Source of the DNA: Enterococcus casseliflavus NBRC 100478
Lineage (GTDB): Bacteria; Bacillota; Bacilli; Lactobacillales; Enterococcaceae
DNA length: 64,000 bases
NCBI RefSeq assembly: GCF_001544095.1
Contig: NZ_BCPT01000012.1
Span: 1-64,000 of the forward strand
Direction of reading: 5' to 3'
Shown here: piece by piece, positions 56,295 through 63,292 of the stretch
Numbering within the stretch: position 1 is the first letter of the stretch
Layout: every line of letters starts with the position of its first letter
Notes under the pieces: model-generated
Seen by the model: the letters and a program-made list of their open reading frames with translations, nothing else
Told to the model about the DNA's origin: nothing
The model's database searches: none
Program-made: the position numbers and the translations under genes

Positions 56295-56358
56295 AAAGCA
56301 GTTCTTATCTAGCTAAAATGAATACGTCATTGTTCGCTGCTAGAAAAAGAACTGCTTT
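56295..56358 (-). promoter_or_regulatory. Hairpin before ykfB
   Basis: AAAGCAGTTCTT and AAGAACTGCTTT (12 perfect pairs) with inner TCTAGC/GCTAGA. On the minus strand it ends in a T-rich tract about 10 nt before the ykfB ribosome site, so it could attenuate transcription or protect the mRNA end. Confidence 0.5.
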
Positions 56359-56439
56359 ATTCCTTGTTATCAAGTTGCTAAACATTCTAGTAACGTTTTT
56401 CTCGTCTGCTGCCCTCTTTGGCGAAGTCAGACAATGAAT

Positions 56440-56466
56440 AGACAAAAGGAGCTTTTTTCTCCTTAT
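56440..56466 (-). terminator. Terminator of the peptide-binding gene
   Basis: Minus-strand AAGGAG, 7-nt loop, CTCCTTTTG overlapping the stop codon; a modest stem. Confidence 0.45.
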
Positions 56467-58124
56467 TCTTCGACAAAGACATTTTTATAATCATAGGCCG
56501 CGCCAACACTATGAACGATGAGGCCTTTGATTTTTGGCGACCGTAGATGTGCTTCAGCACTTTGGAAGAGTGGAATAACGCCTAAGTCGTCGTTTAAGAT
56601 TTTTTCTGCTGCTACCATATTTTCCCAACGGGCTTCTGGATCGTTAGCATTTTCATTGGAGGCTTGTTCGATCAATTGATTGTAGTCATCATTTAGCCAT
56701 TTTCCACGATTATAGGAACTGTCTTTTTTGAACAATTCCAAAAAGTTGATTGGATCTGCATAATCCCCGATCCAGTTGTTCATGACCATCTCAAAATCGC
56801 CGCTATTTGAACGATCCAAGCGCACAGAAAATGGAACGTTTGTGACTTCGACAGTCAGCCCATCCAGTGTTTGCTGCAAGGTGCCTTGAATGTATTCTGC
56901 CATTTTTTTCGATTGATCGGTATCTGATGTCAACAGTTCAAAAGACAATGTATCGATCCCCAGTTCAGCTTTTGCCTTTTCCCAATATTCTTGGGCTTTT
57001 TCTTCGTCAAAGGCTAACGTGGTTGCCGCATCCTCGACAAAATCAGCCTTTGTCTCTGGATTAAACGCTAGGTCAGAAGGAACAAAACCGACCGCCGGTA
57101 AGGAGCCGTTGCCTAAAATATTGTCAACGATTTGTTGTCGATTCATACTATACGAAATGGCTTGGCGCAGATTTGCATTTCGAAAAGGCGAATCTTCTGG
57201 TGCTTGATTCATTTCTAAATACTGAGTGGTTGCACTAGGCTGAACAATGTAATCAGGATGATTCACATTCTGCATCGCCAATTCACCGCTTAAAATAATG
57301 TCATCGGCTTGTCCGCTTTCGTACAAGTTATAAGCGGTCGATGAGTCTTTCACGACATCAAAGTTAATTGTTTCAAGTTTGACCGAATCGGCATCCCAAT
57401 AATCGGGATTTTTCGCCAATGTCCATTGGATGTCGGTGCCTGGTCCAGCATAATTGGTCAATAGGAATGGTCCATTGTACGCCGCGTTTTCACTGGTTAA
57501 GGCATATTGGTCACCGAACTCTTCCACGACACGCTCGTTTTGTGGGAAGAAAGTTGGAAAAGCCAGTAAAGATAAAAAGTAAGGCGTCGGTTTTTCTAAC
57601 GTGATTTTTAATTCATGATCATTGACTGCTTCGATCCCTAACTCGCTTTTATCTAGCGTACCATCTGAAATAGCGGCAGCGTTTTTAACGGGTGCCAGCA
57701 TATAAGCGTAATTGGAAGCAGTGGCTGGATCAACGGTGCGTTGCCAGCTAAAAACATAATCAGCTGCAGTAACTGGATCGCCATTGGACCATTTTGCCTC
57801 TTCCCGCAGTGAAATGGTGTAAGAAAGCCCATCTTCACTAACTTCAGCGTCTTCGCTTGCACCAGCGATCACAGGAACATTGTTTTCATCTAAGCGATAA
57901 AGACCTTCATAGGCGTTGTTTAACGTGATAAAGCTGTAAGAGTCGGTTGCTAAAGAAATATCTGCACTGCCCATCTCTGCCGAAAATTGCACATTGATCA
58001 CTTGCTCTGCAGAAGAAGCGGCTGATGAATCCGTCTCGTTATCTTCATTGCCATTTTGACAAGCTGCTAAAAATAAGCTGCCTAGTAACACAAGCGATAC
58101 TGCATATTTGCTACGTTTCCCCAT
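56463..58124 (-). CDS. Oligopeptide-binding lipoprotein (OppA/MppA type)
   Basis: A 553-residue extracellular solute-binding protein. The signal peptide ends in the lipobox LAAC (Cys about 22), followed by a polar linker and a family 5 binding domain with the conserved ATTLAFDEEKA, SYSMNRQQIVDN and NWIGDYADPINFLELF segments. It delivers peptides to an Opp-type ABC transporter that is not encoded here. Position ahead of the YkfB/YkfC-like genes suggests muropeptide or cell-wall peptide ligands. The start follows AAGGGGATGAG; promoter at 58182-58211. Confidence 0.93.
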   Translation of the reverse strand: MGKRSKYAVSLVLLGSLFLAACQNGNEDNETDSSAASSAEQVINVQFSAEMGSADISLATDSYSFITLNNAYEGLYRLDENNVPVIAGASEDAEVSEDGLSYTISLREEAKWSNGDPVTAADYVFSWQRTVDPATASNYAYMLAPVKNAAAISDGTLDKSELGIEAVNDHELKITLEKPTPYFLSLLAFPTFFPQNERVVEEFGDQYALTSENAAYNGPFLLTNYAGPGTDIQWTLAKNPDYWDADSVKLETINFDVVKDSSTAYNLYESGQADDIILSGELAMQNVNHPDYIVQPSATTQYLEMNQAPEDSPFRNANLRQAISYSMNRQQIVDNILGNGSLPAVGFVPSDLAFNPETKADFVEDAATTLAFDEEKAQEYWEKAKAELGIDTLSFELLTSDTDQSKKMAEYIQGTLQQTLDGLTVEVTNVPFSVRLDRSNSGDFEMVMNNWIGDYADPINFLELFKKDSSYNRGKWLNDDYNQLIEQASNENANDPEARWENMVAAEKILNDDLGVIPLFQSAEAHLRSPKIKGLIVHSVGAAYDYKNVFVEE

Positions 58125-58181
58125 TTTTACTCATCCCCTTCTAACATTCAGATAATTCAAAAAATTCTGTTTGTTGTACCG

Positions 58182-58211
58182 AGTTTACCGCATGTTTATG
58201 CAGCCTGTCAA
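58182..58211 (-). promoter_or_regulatory. Promoter of the peptide-binding gene
   Basis: Minus-strand TTGACA, 18-nt spacer, TAAACT. Confidence 0.7.
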
Positions 58212-58337
58212 TTTAACACGACCAAAAAATGTAAGAGGTTACATAGTTGTGTCAGAAGCGCTCTTCTGAATGTAAAAAGTAGAAAAGAGCGACTTTATAC
58301 TGAATATCGTTGAAAGGAGTCGTGCCAAGAAAGCATA

Positions 58338-58372
58338 CAAAAAAGTCCTGATCTTCTAGTAATCAGAACTTT
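58338..58372. terminator. Bidirectional terminator-like hairpin
   Basis: AAAAGTCCTGAT and ATCAGAACTTTT arms (one G-U in the minus reading), extended by GAAAG/CTTTC. No gene reads into it from the plus side, so it may end an unseen short transcript. Confidence 0.6.
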
Positions 58373-58446
58373 TGATACTTTCTTATACATCATTTCGCAG
58401 GTAAAATGGATAAAAAAACTTTCTTAATTTTCCTTCCCTTTCACAC

Positions 58447-58475
58447 AAAAAAAGAAGACATAAATTTCGTCTTCA
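58447..58475 (-). terminator. Minus-strand terminator
   Basis: GAAGAC, 9-nt loop, GTCTTC followed by seven T in the minus direction; a transcript from the 58680-58707 promoter would end here. Confidence 0.65.
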
Positions 58476-58580
58476 TAGCGCTTTCTCAGAGCCTTCCCAC
58501 TTTTTTGCCTTTCAACTCAAGGAATAAAAGAAATCTCCTCAGAAAGTAAAAAAAACGTATCTATTTTAAAATGGGAGTGG

Positions 58581-58696
58581 TACACTAAACAAACGAAGAG
58601 TATTGCACGTGAGAAAAGAAAGACTTCCCCAAGTATCCATTTTCTCCAATACTCTTCGGACTCTTCAGTACGTATATTAATTATACGTACTTTTTT
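58581..58696 (+). ncRNA. CTTCCCCAAG hairpin RNA, copy 3, with promoter and terminator
   Basis: The best-supported member. An extended -10 (TGGTACACT, -10 at 58581-58586) is followed by the hairpin GAAGAGTATTG/CAATACTCTTC (58595-58657) with GAGAAAA/TTTTCTC and apical CTTCCCCAAG (58624-58633), then a perfect terminator AGTACGTATA/TATACGTACT (58667-58691) with a T-run. The expected RNA is about 100 nt. No reading frame is present. Confidence 0.6.
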
Positions 58697-58707
58697 CATT
58701 TGTTCAA
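58680..58707 (-). promoter_or_regulatory. Opposing promoter at hairpin copy 3
   Basis: Minus-strand TTGAAC, 16-nt spacer, TATAAT, overlapping the plus-strand terminator; it would transcribe the complement of the hairpin. Confidence 0.55.
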
Positions 58708-58770
58708 GGCTTTTGAATGATTTAATCAAAAAATGAAAATCGATAAAAATGTACAAATTCCTTACGCTAA

Positions 58771-58800
58771 TTGACAATGATTCTCAATTAGCGCTATACT
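58771..58800 (+). promoter_or_regulatory. Promoter with Fur box
   Basis: TTGACA, 18-nt spacer, TATACT. The Fur-type palindrome TGACAATGATTCTCA (58772-58786; consensus TGATAATNATTATCA, two changes) covers the -35 and spacer, extended by AATT..AATT on both sides. Confidence 0.75.
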
Positions 58801-58834
58801 AAATGAAATCACTCACAGTCAAAGGAGGAATTTC

Positions 58835-59170
58835 ATGTATATCCGTACCGTCGCATTTGAAGTCATTCCAGAAGGCAAAGACATCTTTCTTGCTAAAATG
58901 AAAAAAGATACCGCCTCAATGAAAACATTTGCTGGCTGTCACTCTGCTGAAGCTTGGTTTTCAGAATCAAAAGACCGCCTCGTTTTCCAGTTGGTGTCAA
59001 AATGGACTGAGAAAAAAGCATTTCAAGCTTGGTTAAAACGCCCCGAACATCTGCAAAAGCACCGAGAGGCGTATCGAGCAGAAAAGGAAGGAACTGCAAA
59101 ACCGAGCCTTGTTTTGTCCAAAACAGGTCAAGAATTTGTCTTGATCGATGAAGAGCCTACTCCTAGTTAA
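58835..59170 (+). CDS. ABM/IsdG-like monooxygenase-fold protein
   Basis: A 111-residue ferredoxin-like ABM-fold protein. SKWTEKKAFQAWLKRPEHLQKHREAY carries Trp57 and His76, which line up with the Trp and heme-ligand His of IsdG-type heme-degrading monooxygenases; the third IsdG residue, an Asn near the N-terminus, is not seen (TVAFEV there). Iron control through the Fur box suggests heme iron use or a related redox role. The start follows AAAGGAGGAATTTC. Monocistronic. The heme function is inference; the ABM fold is more secure. Confidence 0.78.
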   Translation: MYIRTVAFEVIPEGKDIFLAKMKKDTASMKTFAGCHSAEAWFSESKDRLVFQLVSKWTEKKAFQAWLKRPEHLQKHREAYRAEKEGTAKPSLVLSKTGQEFVLIDEEPTPS

Positions 59171-59178
59171 ACGATACA

Positions 59179-59233
59179 AGCGATCCACCAAAGCTGATTC
59201 CGTTCGCTTTGGTGGATCGCTTTCTTGTTCAGT
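59179..59233. terminator. Bidirectional terminator
   Basis: GCGATCCACCAAAGC and GCTTTGGTGGATCGC arms, an 11-nt loop. Confidence 0.85.
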
Positions 59234-59244
59234 ATCTCTCTTTT

Positions 59245-60018
59245 CTATTCTACCGTTCGCTCGTTCAGGGTTCTTCCTTGCTGATCTTTTAATTGAAGCC
59301 AGCCATTGGTCCCCCCATAGTAAAGAAACATGCCGACCTCATTGACACTTTTTAATACGACGTCTGCAATCGTTCGTCCCTCTTTGATCGCTGATTGATT
59401 CTCTTGCCGTATCTTTTCTGCTAATCGAGCTGAAAAGCCCACCGAGCCGTCTTTGTTCAAAGGAACCTCTTGACGCAAAGTAGCGCCTTTTTCAATTCGA
59501 ACCTCGTTGCGTTTCTGCCAATAGACCGTTGCTGTACTTCCTTGATAATCCACCATAAAGGGTTCATCTTGTAATTCTTTTGACCATTTATGACGAGGCT
59601 TACCCCCTTTTTTCACCGCTTTCGTTTCCTTTTTGCTGGTAGATACATAACCCAGAAAATCGATCAAGCAATCAAATGGTTCCGCACAAACAGCGACCCC
59701 TTGTTGCAGTTCCTGTGGAATCACGATAGGTGCGTTGGAAGCATTGGACAGTTGATATTTCTCTTGATAATAGGCTGCTAAGTATGGCGCCATGATCTCC
59801 CAAGGTGGTGTAAGGATCATTAAGCGATCATATTCTTGCTTGTCATCAAATGTTTTCTCATCTGCTACTGATAGTAATTGGCCTTCTTTTATGGCTAAGA
59901 GGACGGTATTGTCTTTTGTTTCAATAAGTTTTCCTTTAACAATTTGCAGTTGCCCTGCTTCCTTCGGCAATTCAAAAAGCATCTGTTTGTCATCAATGAC
60001 CGTTTTTTCTAATTCCAT
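59245..60018 (-). CDS. Unrecognised 257-residue soluble protein
   Basis: Cytoplasmic protein with no signal peptide or membrane segment. The N-terminal half is acidic and beta-rich (LQIVKGKLIETKDNTVLLAI), with a tryptophan motif LTPPWEIMAPYLAAYY near residue 75; the middle is lysine-rich (TSKKETKAVKKGGKPRHKW); the C-terminal part has RIEKGATLRQEVPLNKDGSVG and ends in YGGTNGWLQLKDQQGR. The family is not recognised. The start follows AGGGAGCG. Monocistronic. Confidence 0.75.
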   Translation of the reverse strand: MELEKTVIDDKQMLFELPKEAGQLQIVKGKLIETKDNTVLLAIKEGQLLSVADEKTFDDKQEYDRLMILTPPWEIMAPYLAAYYQEKYQLSNASNAPIVIPQELQQGVAVCAEPFDCLIDFLGYVSTSKKETKAVKKGGKPRHKWSKELQDEPFMVDYQGSTATVYWQKRNEVRIEKGATLRQEVPLNKDGSVGFSARLAEKIRQENQSAIKEGRTIADVVLKSVNEVGMFLYYGGTNGWLQLKDQQGRTLNERTVE

Positions 60019-60093
60019 TTCGCTCCCTGCTTTCTGCTAGTTTCTCGCCCATTATAGCATGTATTTTTCTACGCAGCGGTGTCCAAGAATCAA

Positions 60094-60133
60094 AAAAAGA
60101 GGCTGCTTCCAAGAAACAGCCCCTTTGTTAAGG
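60094..60133 (-). terminator. Terminator of the 75-residue gene
   Basis: Minus-strand AAGGGGCTG, loop, CAGCCTCTT (one G-U), followed by a T-run. Confidence 0.75.
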
Positions 60134-60176
60134 GAATTGGTTTACGTGCATGGCTTCGTTTGATTGGGATTAACCC

Positions 60177-60404
60177 TTAGCTAGAAAAGCATTCAACCAA
60201 TGCTGGTTGATAGATCTCGTTGTATTTTGCCACAACTCGTCCACAACGTTCTTCAAGCTCGTCATGATCAGTCTCTTCATAACGGATCACATGCAAAACC
60301 GCACAACGTTCCATTTTTCTGACCACTTCTCCGATAACGCGGCTTTCTAAACCGACTGGTTTACATTCATATGCTTTACCTAATACAATTGTTTCTGCTT
60401 CCAT
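60177..60404 (-). CDS. Orphan 75-residue protein, paralog of 30307-30516
   Basis: Product begins MEAETIVLGKAYECKPVGLE and continues with VIGEVVRKMERCAVLHVIRYEETDHDELEERCGRVVAKYNEI, spaced like the 30307 product (PVG, VIG, YEE, V..YN.I). Both are single genes with strong ribosome sites (here AAGGAGCGCATT) and own terminators. Two Cys (in YECKPVG and ERCAV) are partly shared. Function unknown; probably a small beta-barrel-like protein with an acidic loop. Confidence 0.75.
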   Translation of the reverse strand: MEAETIVLGKAYECKPVGLESRVIGEVVRKMERCAVLHVIRYEETDHDELEERCGRVVAKYNEIYQPALVECFSS

Positions 60405-60505
60405 AATGCGCTCCTTACTACTCGTTTCTCTAATTGTATTATCATCTTATCATCTAATTCTAATAAAATAAAGCGATATGCATGTCCATTTAAAACGAAA
60501 ATGAA

Positions 60506-60532
60506 AAAAGTGCCCATTATTCAATGAACACT
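60506..60532 (-). terminator. Weak terminator of the fRMsr gene
   Basis: Minus-strand AAGTG, long loop, CACTT then a T-run. Confidence 0.4.
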
Positions 60533-60582
60533 TGCTTTGTAAACGTTATATTGTTTTTTGCTAATTATTAAGAAATGACGAT

Positions 60583-61044
60583 TTATTTACGACTAGCTAC
60601 TAGGATCGCCGCAAATTCTTCAAGATATTTCTGATCGATCTCATCATAGCTGTTCGTTTTGCCACTATCGATATCCAAAACACCAATCAATTGATCATCA
60701 GCTATCATAGGAACAACGATTTCAGACATAGCTGCCGAGTCACAAGAGATATAGTTCTCATGTTCTTTGACATTTGGGACGATCAATGTCGTTTGTTTTG
60801 CCGCTGACTCCCCACAAACCCCTTTGCCCATAGTGATTCTGGTGCAAGATACTCTTCCTTGGAACGGGCCTAAGATCAGTTCGCCTTCTTCAAACAAATA
60901 GTAGCCGGCAAACACCGTATCTTCCAATGTTTCATTTAATAAAGCAGAAGAGTTTGCTAGATTAGCGATCCAATTACTCTCTGCTTCTAATAATCCTTTT
61001 AATTGCAGAAGCATCAATTCATACGCTTCGATTTTTTTATTCAT
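60583..61044 (-). CDS. Free methionine-R-sulfoxide reductase (GAF type)
   Basis: Reduces free Met-R-sulfoxide, an oxidative-stress repair step. The 153-residue GAF-domain protein has the three family cysteines Cys67 (VSCTRI), Cys77 (KGVCGESAA) and Cys101 (YISCDSAAMSEIV), and VLDIDSGKTNSYDEID. It belongs to the fRMsr/YtsP group. The start is ATG 61044 after AGAGGTGAGAAA; the frame extends 25 codons further without support. Monocistronic. Confidence 0.92.
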   Translation of the reverse strand: MNKKIEAYELMLLQLKGLLEAESNWIANLANSSALLNETLEDTVFAGYYLFEEGELILGPFQGRVSCTRITMGKGVCGESAAKQTTLIVPNVKEHENYISCDSAAMSEIVVPMIADDQLIGVLDIDSGKTNSYDEIDQKYLEEFAAILVASRK

Positions 61045-61223
61045 TTTCTCACCTCTGTCCTTGATTATAAGCAAAGACAGAGGATTTGTCTTGTCTAAAT
61101 TACTGAGTATGGGAAACAATAATGTGAAAAAAGAACTGTTGCCTAAAATAGCCTATCCATCCACTCGTACCAATAGTCAACGCTACTCATGGCATTTCCT
61201 TCTCAGTCGTCTTTGAAAACTTA

Positions 61224-61862
61224 CTAGGCATCAATCACAGTAAAGCGAGTGTTTTCATGTTGTACTGTTTCGATCTCATCGATAATTGCCTTAGCTAACG
61301 TACCGCTAGATGTCACCGATTGCTTTTGTTCGTTGAATAGTAAGTGATCTTTCCCTAAAATCGCTGGTTTAGCTGGTCCTTCTTGAAAGACATTCCCAGG
61401 AGAAATCCCCACCCAAGGGACATTTTTGACTGTTTCTAAAAAGAGATATTCGTCTAGCTGATTTTCTGGAATCGCAATCCAACTTTCGCTTCCTGGTGCT
61501 TTTTTCAACTCAGAGAGATTACGTTCCCCCGCTTCATTGAATAAACTGCCGGCTCCTAAGATGAAGAACAAACGAGTGTTTTTTTCTCGAAACAGGTGCA
61601 CTAATTTTGCTGCCAGATCCACATGCAAGTAAGCTTTGTCAGGACTTGTCGCAAACGCGTCAACAAGCACATCAAAGTCACTGAGCTCTTCTTCTGTGAG
61701 AGAAAAAGCATCCTTTGTAAGTGTTTTGACCGTCTCACCAAGTTGTTCTTTGGCCTTCGCTTCATTTCTCACGATAGCAGTCACTTCGTGTCCTCTCTGT
61801 ACTGCTTCTTGATAAATTGCTGAACCTGCATTCCCTGTTGCGCCAATAATACCGATTTTCAT
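61224..61862 (-). CDS. NAD(P)-binding oxidoreductase, YwnB/NmrA-like
   Basis: A 212-residue SDR-type protein with the N-terminal nucleotide motif KIGIIGATGNAGSAIYQEAVQRGH, then LVDAFATSP, FFILGAGSLF and WVGISPGNVFQ. This fits the YwnB/YtfG/NmrA group of atypical short-chain reductases, often redox- or NADPH-sensing. ATG 61862 begins MKIGIIGATG and is preferred over an upstream start. A consensus promoter and a palindromic operator precede it, and the Rrf2 regulator gene lies directly upstream, as with Bacillus ywnA-ywnB. Confidence 0.88.
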   Translation of the reverse strand: MKIGIIGATGNAGSAIYQEAVQRGHEVTAIVRNEAKAKEQLGETVKTLTKDAFSLTEEELSDFDVLVDAFATSPDKAYLHVDLAAKLVHLFREKNTRLFFILGAGSLFNEAGERNLSELKKAPGSESWIAIPENQLDEYLFLETVKNVPWVGISPGNVFQEGPAKPAILGKDHLLFNEQKQSVTSSGTLAKAIIDEIETVQHENTRFTVIDA

Positions 61863-61898
61863 AATGATCATCCTTCCTACTTTTGTTTTTTTCAAAAT

Positions 61899-61955
61899 CA
61901 GTTGTTACTAATTAAGTTACAACTAGAGTATAAAAGAAACTTTCTTCCCTGTCAA
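61899..61955 (-). promoter_or_regulatory. Consensus promoter with palindromic operator
   Basis: Minus-strand TTGACA (61950-61955), 17-nt spacer, TATACT (61927-61932), then the inverted repeat AGTTGT..ACAACT (61899-61926) at the transcription start. This is a likely Rrf2 operator controlling the oxidoreductase gene. Confidence 0.65.
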
Positions 61956-62008
61956 GAATTTGCCTAGCAGGTGAAAGTTCTTTTTTTACAGCCTTTTATG
62001 TGACACTT

Positions 62009-62434
62009 TTAATGATTGGCTTCTACTTGAATGCCGTCAATGATGGATTGTAGCGAGATAGCGCTCATTTCCTGCTCAATTTTCTTTTGCAGCACATCGT
62101 AAGTTTCCTCTAATACCGTTTGGATATTCCCCCCAATCAAGCAATTGGGATTGGTCTTTTTGTCCGCATGTAAAAGATGCTGATCTTTTTCAACACTCGC
62201 ATAGATGTCCAACAAAGAAATCTCATTTGGTTCCTTCGTTAGTTTAGGGTTTGGTTTTCCTCTTTGGCTTTCGATCAATCCGGCAATACGCAGATCACTC
62301 ATAATCCGGCGAACATAAGCAGGATTCGTTTCAACACTCTGGGCGATCCGATCACTTGATAGATCAGTTCCTTTAAAGAGGTGGATGTAAGCGAGGATGT
62401 GAATGGCGTCGCTGTATTTCGTTGAATATTTCAC
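62009..62434 (-). CDS. Rrf2-family regulator (YwnA-like)
   Basis: A 141-residue winged-helix regulator: YSDAIHILAYIHLF, then the helix-turn-helix SSDRIAQSVETNPAYVRRIMSDLRIAGLI and wing ESQRGKPNPKLTK. Rrf2 proteins often bind Fe-S clusters through three Cys, but only one Cys is seen here (NCLIGG), so it is more like YwnA/SaiR thiol or ligand sensors. The GTG start follows GGAGACGAA. Probably represses the downstream oxidoreductase. Confidence 0.9.
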   Translation of the reverse strand: MKYSTKYSDAIHILAYIHLFKGTDLSSDRIAQSVETNPAYVRRIMSDLRIAGLIESQRGKPNPKLTKEPNEISLLDIYASVEKDQHLLHADKKTNPNCLIGGNIQTVLEETYDVLQKKIEQEMSAISLQSIIDGIQVEANH

Positions 62435-62538
62435 TTCGTCTCCACTCCTTTTTCTTGTATCATACCTCTTTTTTCAGATTTAGACAAAGGGTACTGACCA
62501 ATCTTACAAAACTCGAGGATCCCATCAAGAAAAAGCAG

Positions 62539-62577
62539 CCCTCAAAAAGTTAGCACAAAAGCCTAACTTCTTGAGGG
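62539..62577. terminator. Bidirectional terminator
   Basis: CCCTCAAAAAGTTAG and CTAACTTCTTGAGGG arms (one mismatch) downstream of the VOC gene. Confidence 0.75.
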
Positions 62578-62626
62578 AACTGCATACTGAACCATTTTTT
62601 TCCTTTTTATTTAAACGAGCACTTTG

Positions 62627-63031
62627 CTAATAGCCCTTCATCCAAGCAGACTCAATCTGATTGCCGTCAGGATCAACGATTTCATAACCGACCATCATGT
62701 CCTCTGGAATCCCCATATCAACTTGGAACGACTGTCCACCATTTTCTTCAGCGATTTTTGCAAAATTCTTTGCTTCTTCTGGTGTGTCAAAACTAAACGC
62801 GATCAATGCGCCACTCGTCTTCTTTGTATCTGCAATACTTCTACCATTTAGAAATTGTTGGTAAAACGCATGTTCTAACAGCATTAACCAAATCGATTCA
62901 CTCCAAACCATTCCACTGCTGGTCTCGTTTGAGAACTCTTCATTTTTTACAAACCCCAGCGCTTCATAAAAGGATGTTGCACGTTTGATATCAGTGACAG
63001 GCAAGTTAATAAACACCATTTTGTTCGCCAT
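62627..63031 (-). CDS. VOC-superfamily (glyoxalase-like) protein
   Basis: A 134-residue vicinal-oxygen-chelate protein of the PhnB/glyoxalase type with two beta-alpha-beta modules: MVFINLPVTDIKRATSFYEALGF and, in the second half, FDTPEEAKNFAKIAEENGG and VDPDGNQIESAW. Family members bind metals or are metal-free; substrate not inferable. The start follows GGGAGCAAGAAA. Monocistronic. Confidence 0.9.
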   Translation of the reverse strand: MANKMVFINLPVTDIKRATSFYEALGFVKNEEFSNETSSGMVWSESIWLMLLEHAFYQQFLNGRSIADTKKTSGALIAFSFDTPEEAKNFAKIAEENGGQSFQVDMGIPEDMMVGYEIVDPDGNQIESAWMKGY

Positions 63032-63169
63032 TTTCTTGCTCCCTTTCTTTGGTAAGCTGCACTGCTGAATCCGTTCTCATTATAGCACCTATCGGTTCAT
63101 TCACAAAAACATCAGTCTTTGTCCTCTGCTGCTAGTCTGAATAACTTGATCCAAAATTTTTTTCAAGTA

Positions 63170-63199
63170 AAAAAAGGCCTTGCACACATAGGCCTTTTA
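63170..63199 (-). terminator. Terminator of the AraC-type gene
   Basis: AAAAGGCCT and AGGCCTTTT arms with A/T runs. Confidence 0.75.
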
Positions 63200-63292
63200 G
63201 CTTTTCTCATCTATGAAAAAGTAACTTGATAAGCATTAGCAAAGAATCATGTTTTCGCTAATACAATCAGCCCAAACTACTTTATTTAATAC

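Noticed and set aside
58517-58777. 86-codon minus-strand frame over hairpin copy 3
   Set aside because: It crosses both arms of the conserved hairpin and has no ribosome site; its start region overlaps promoters on both strands.
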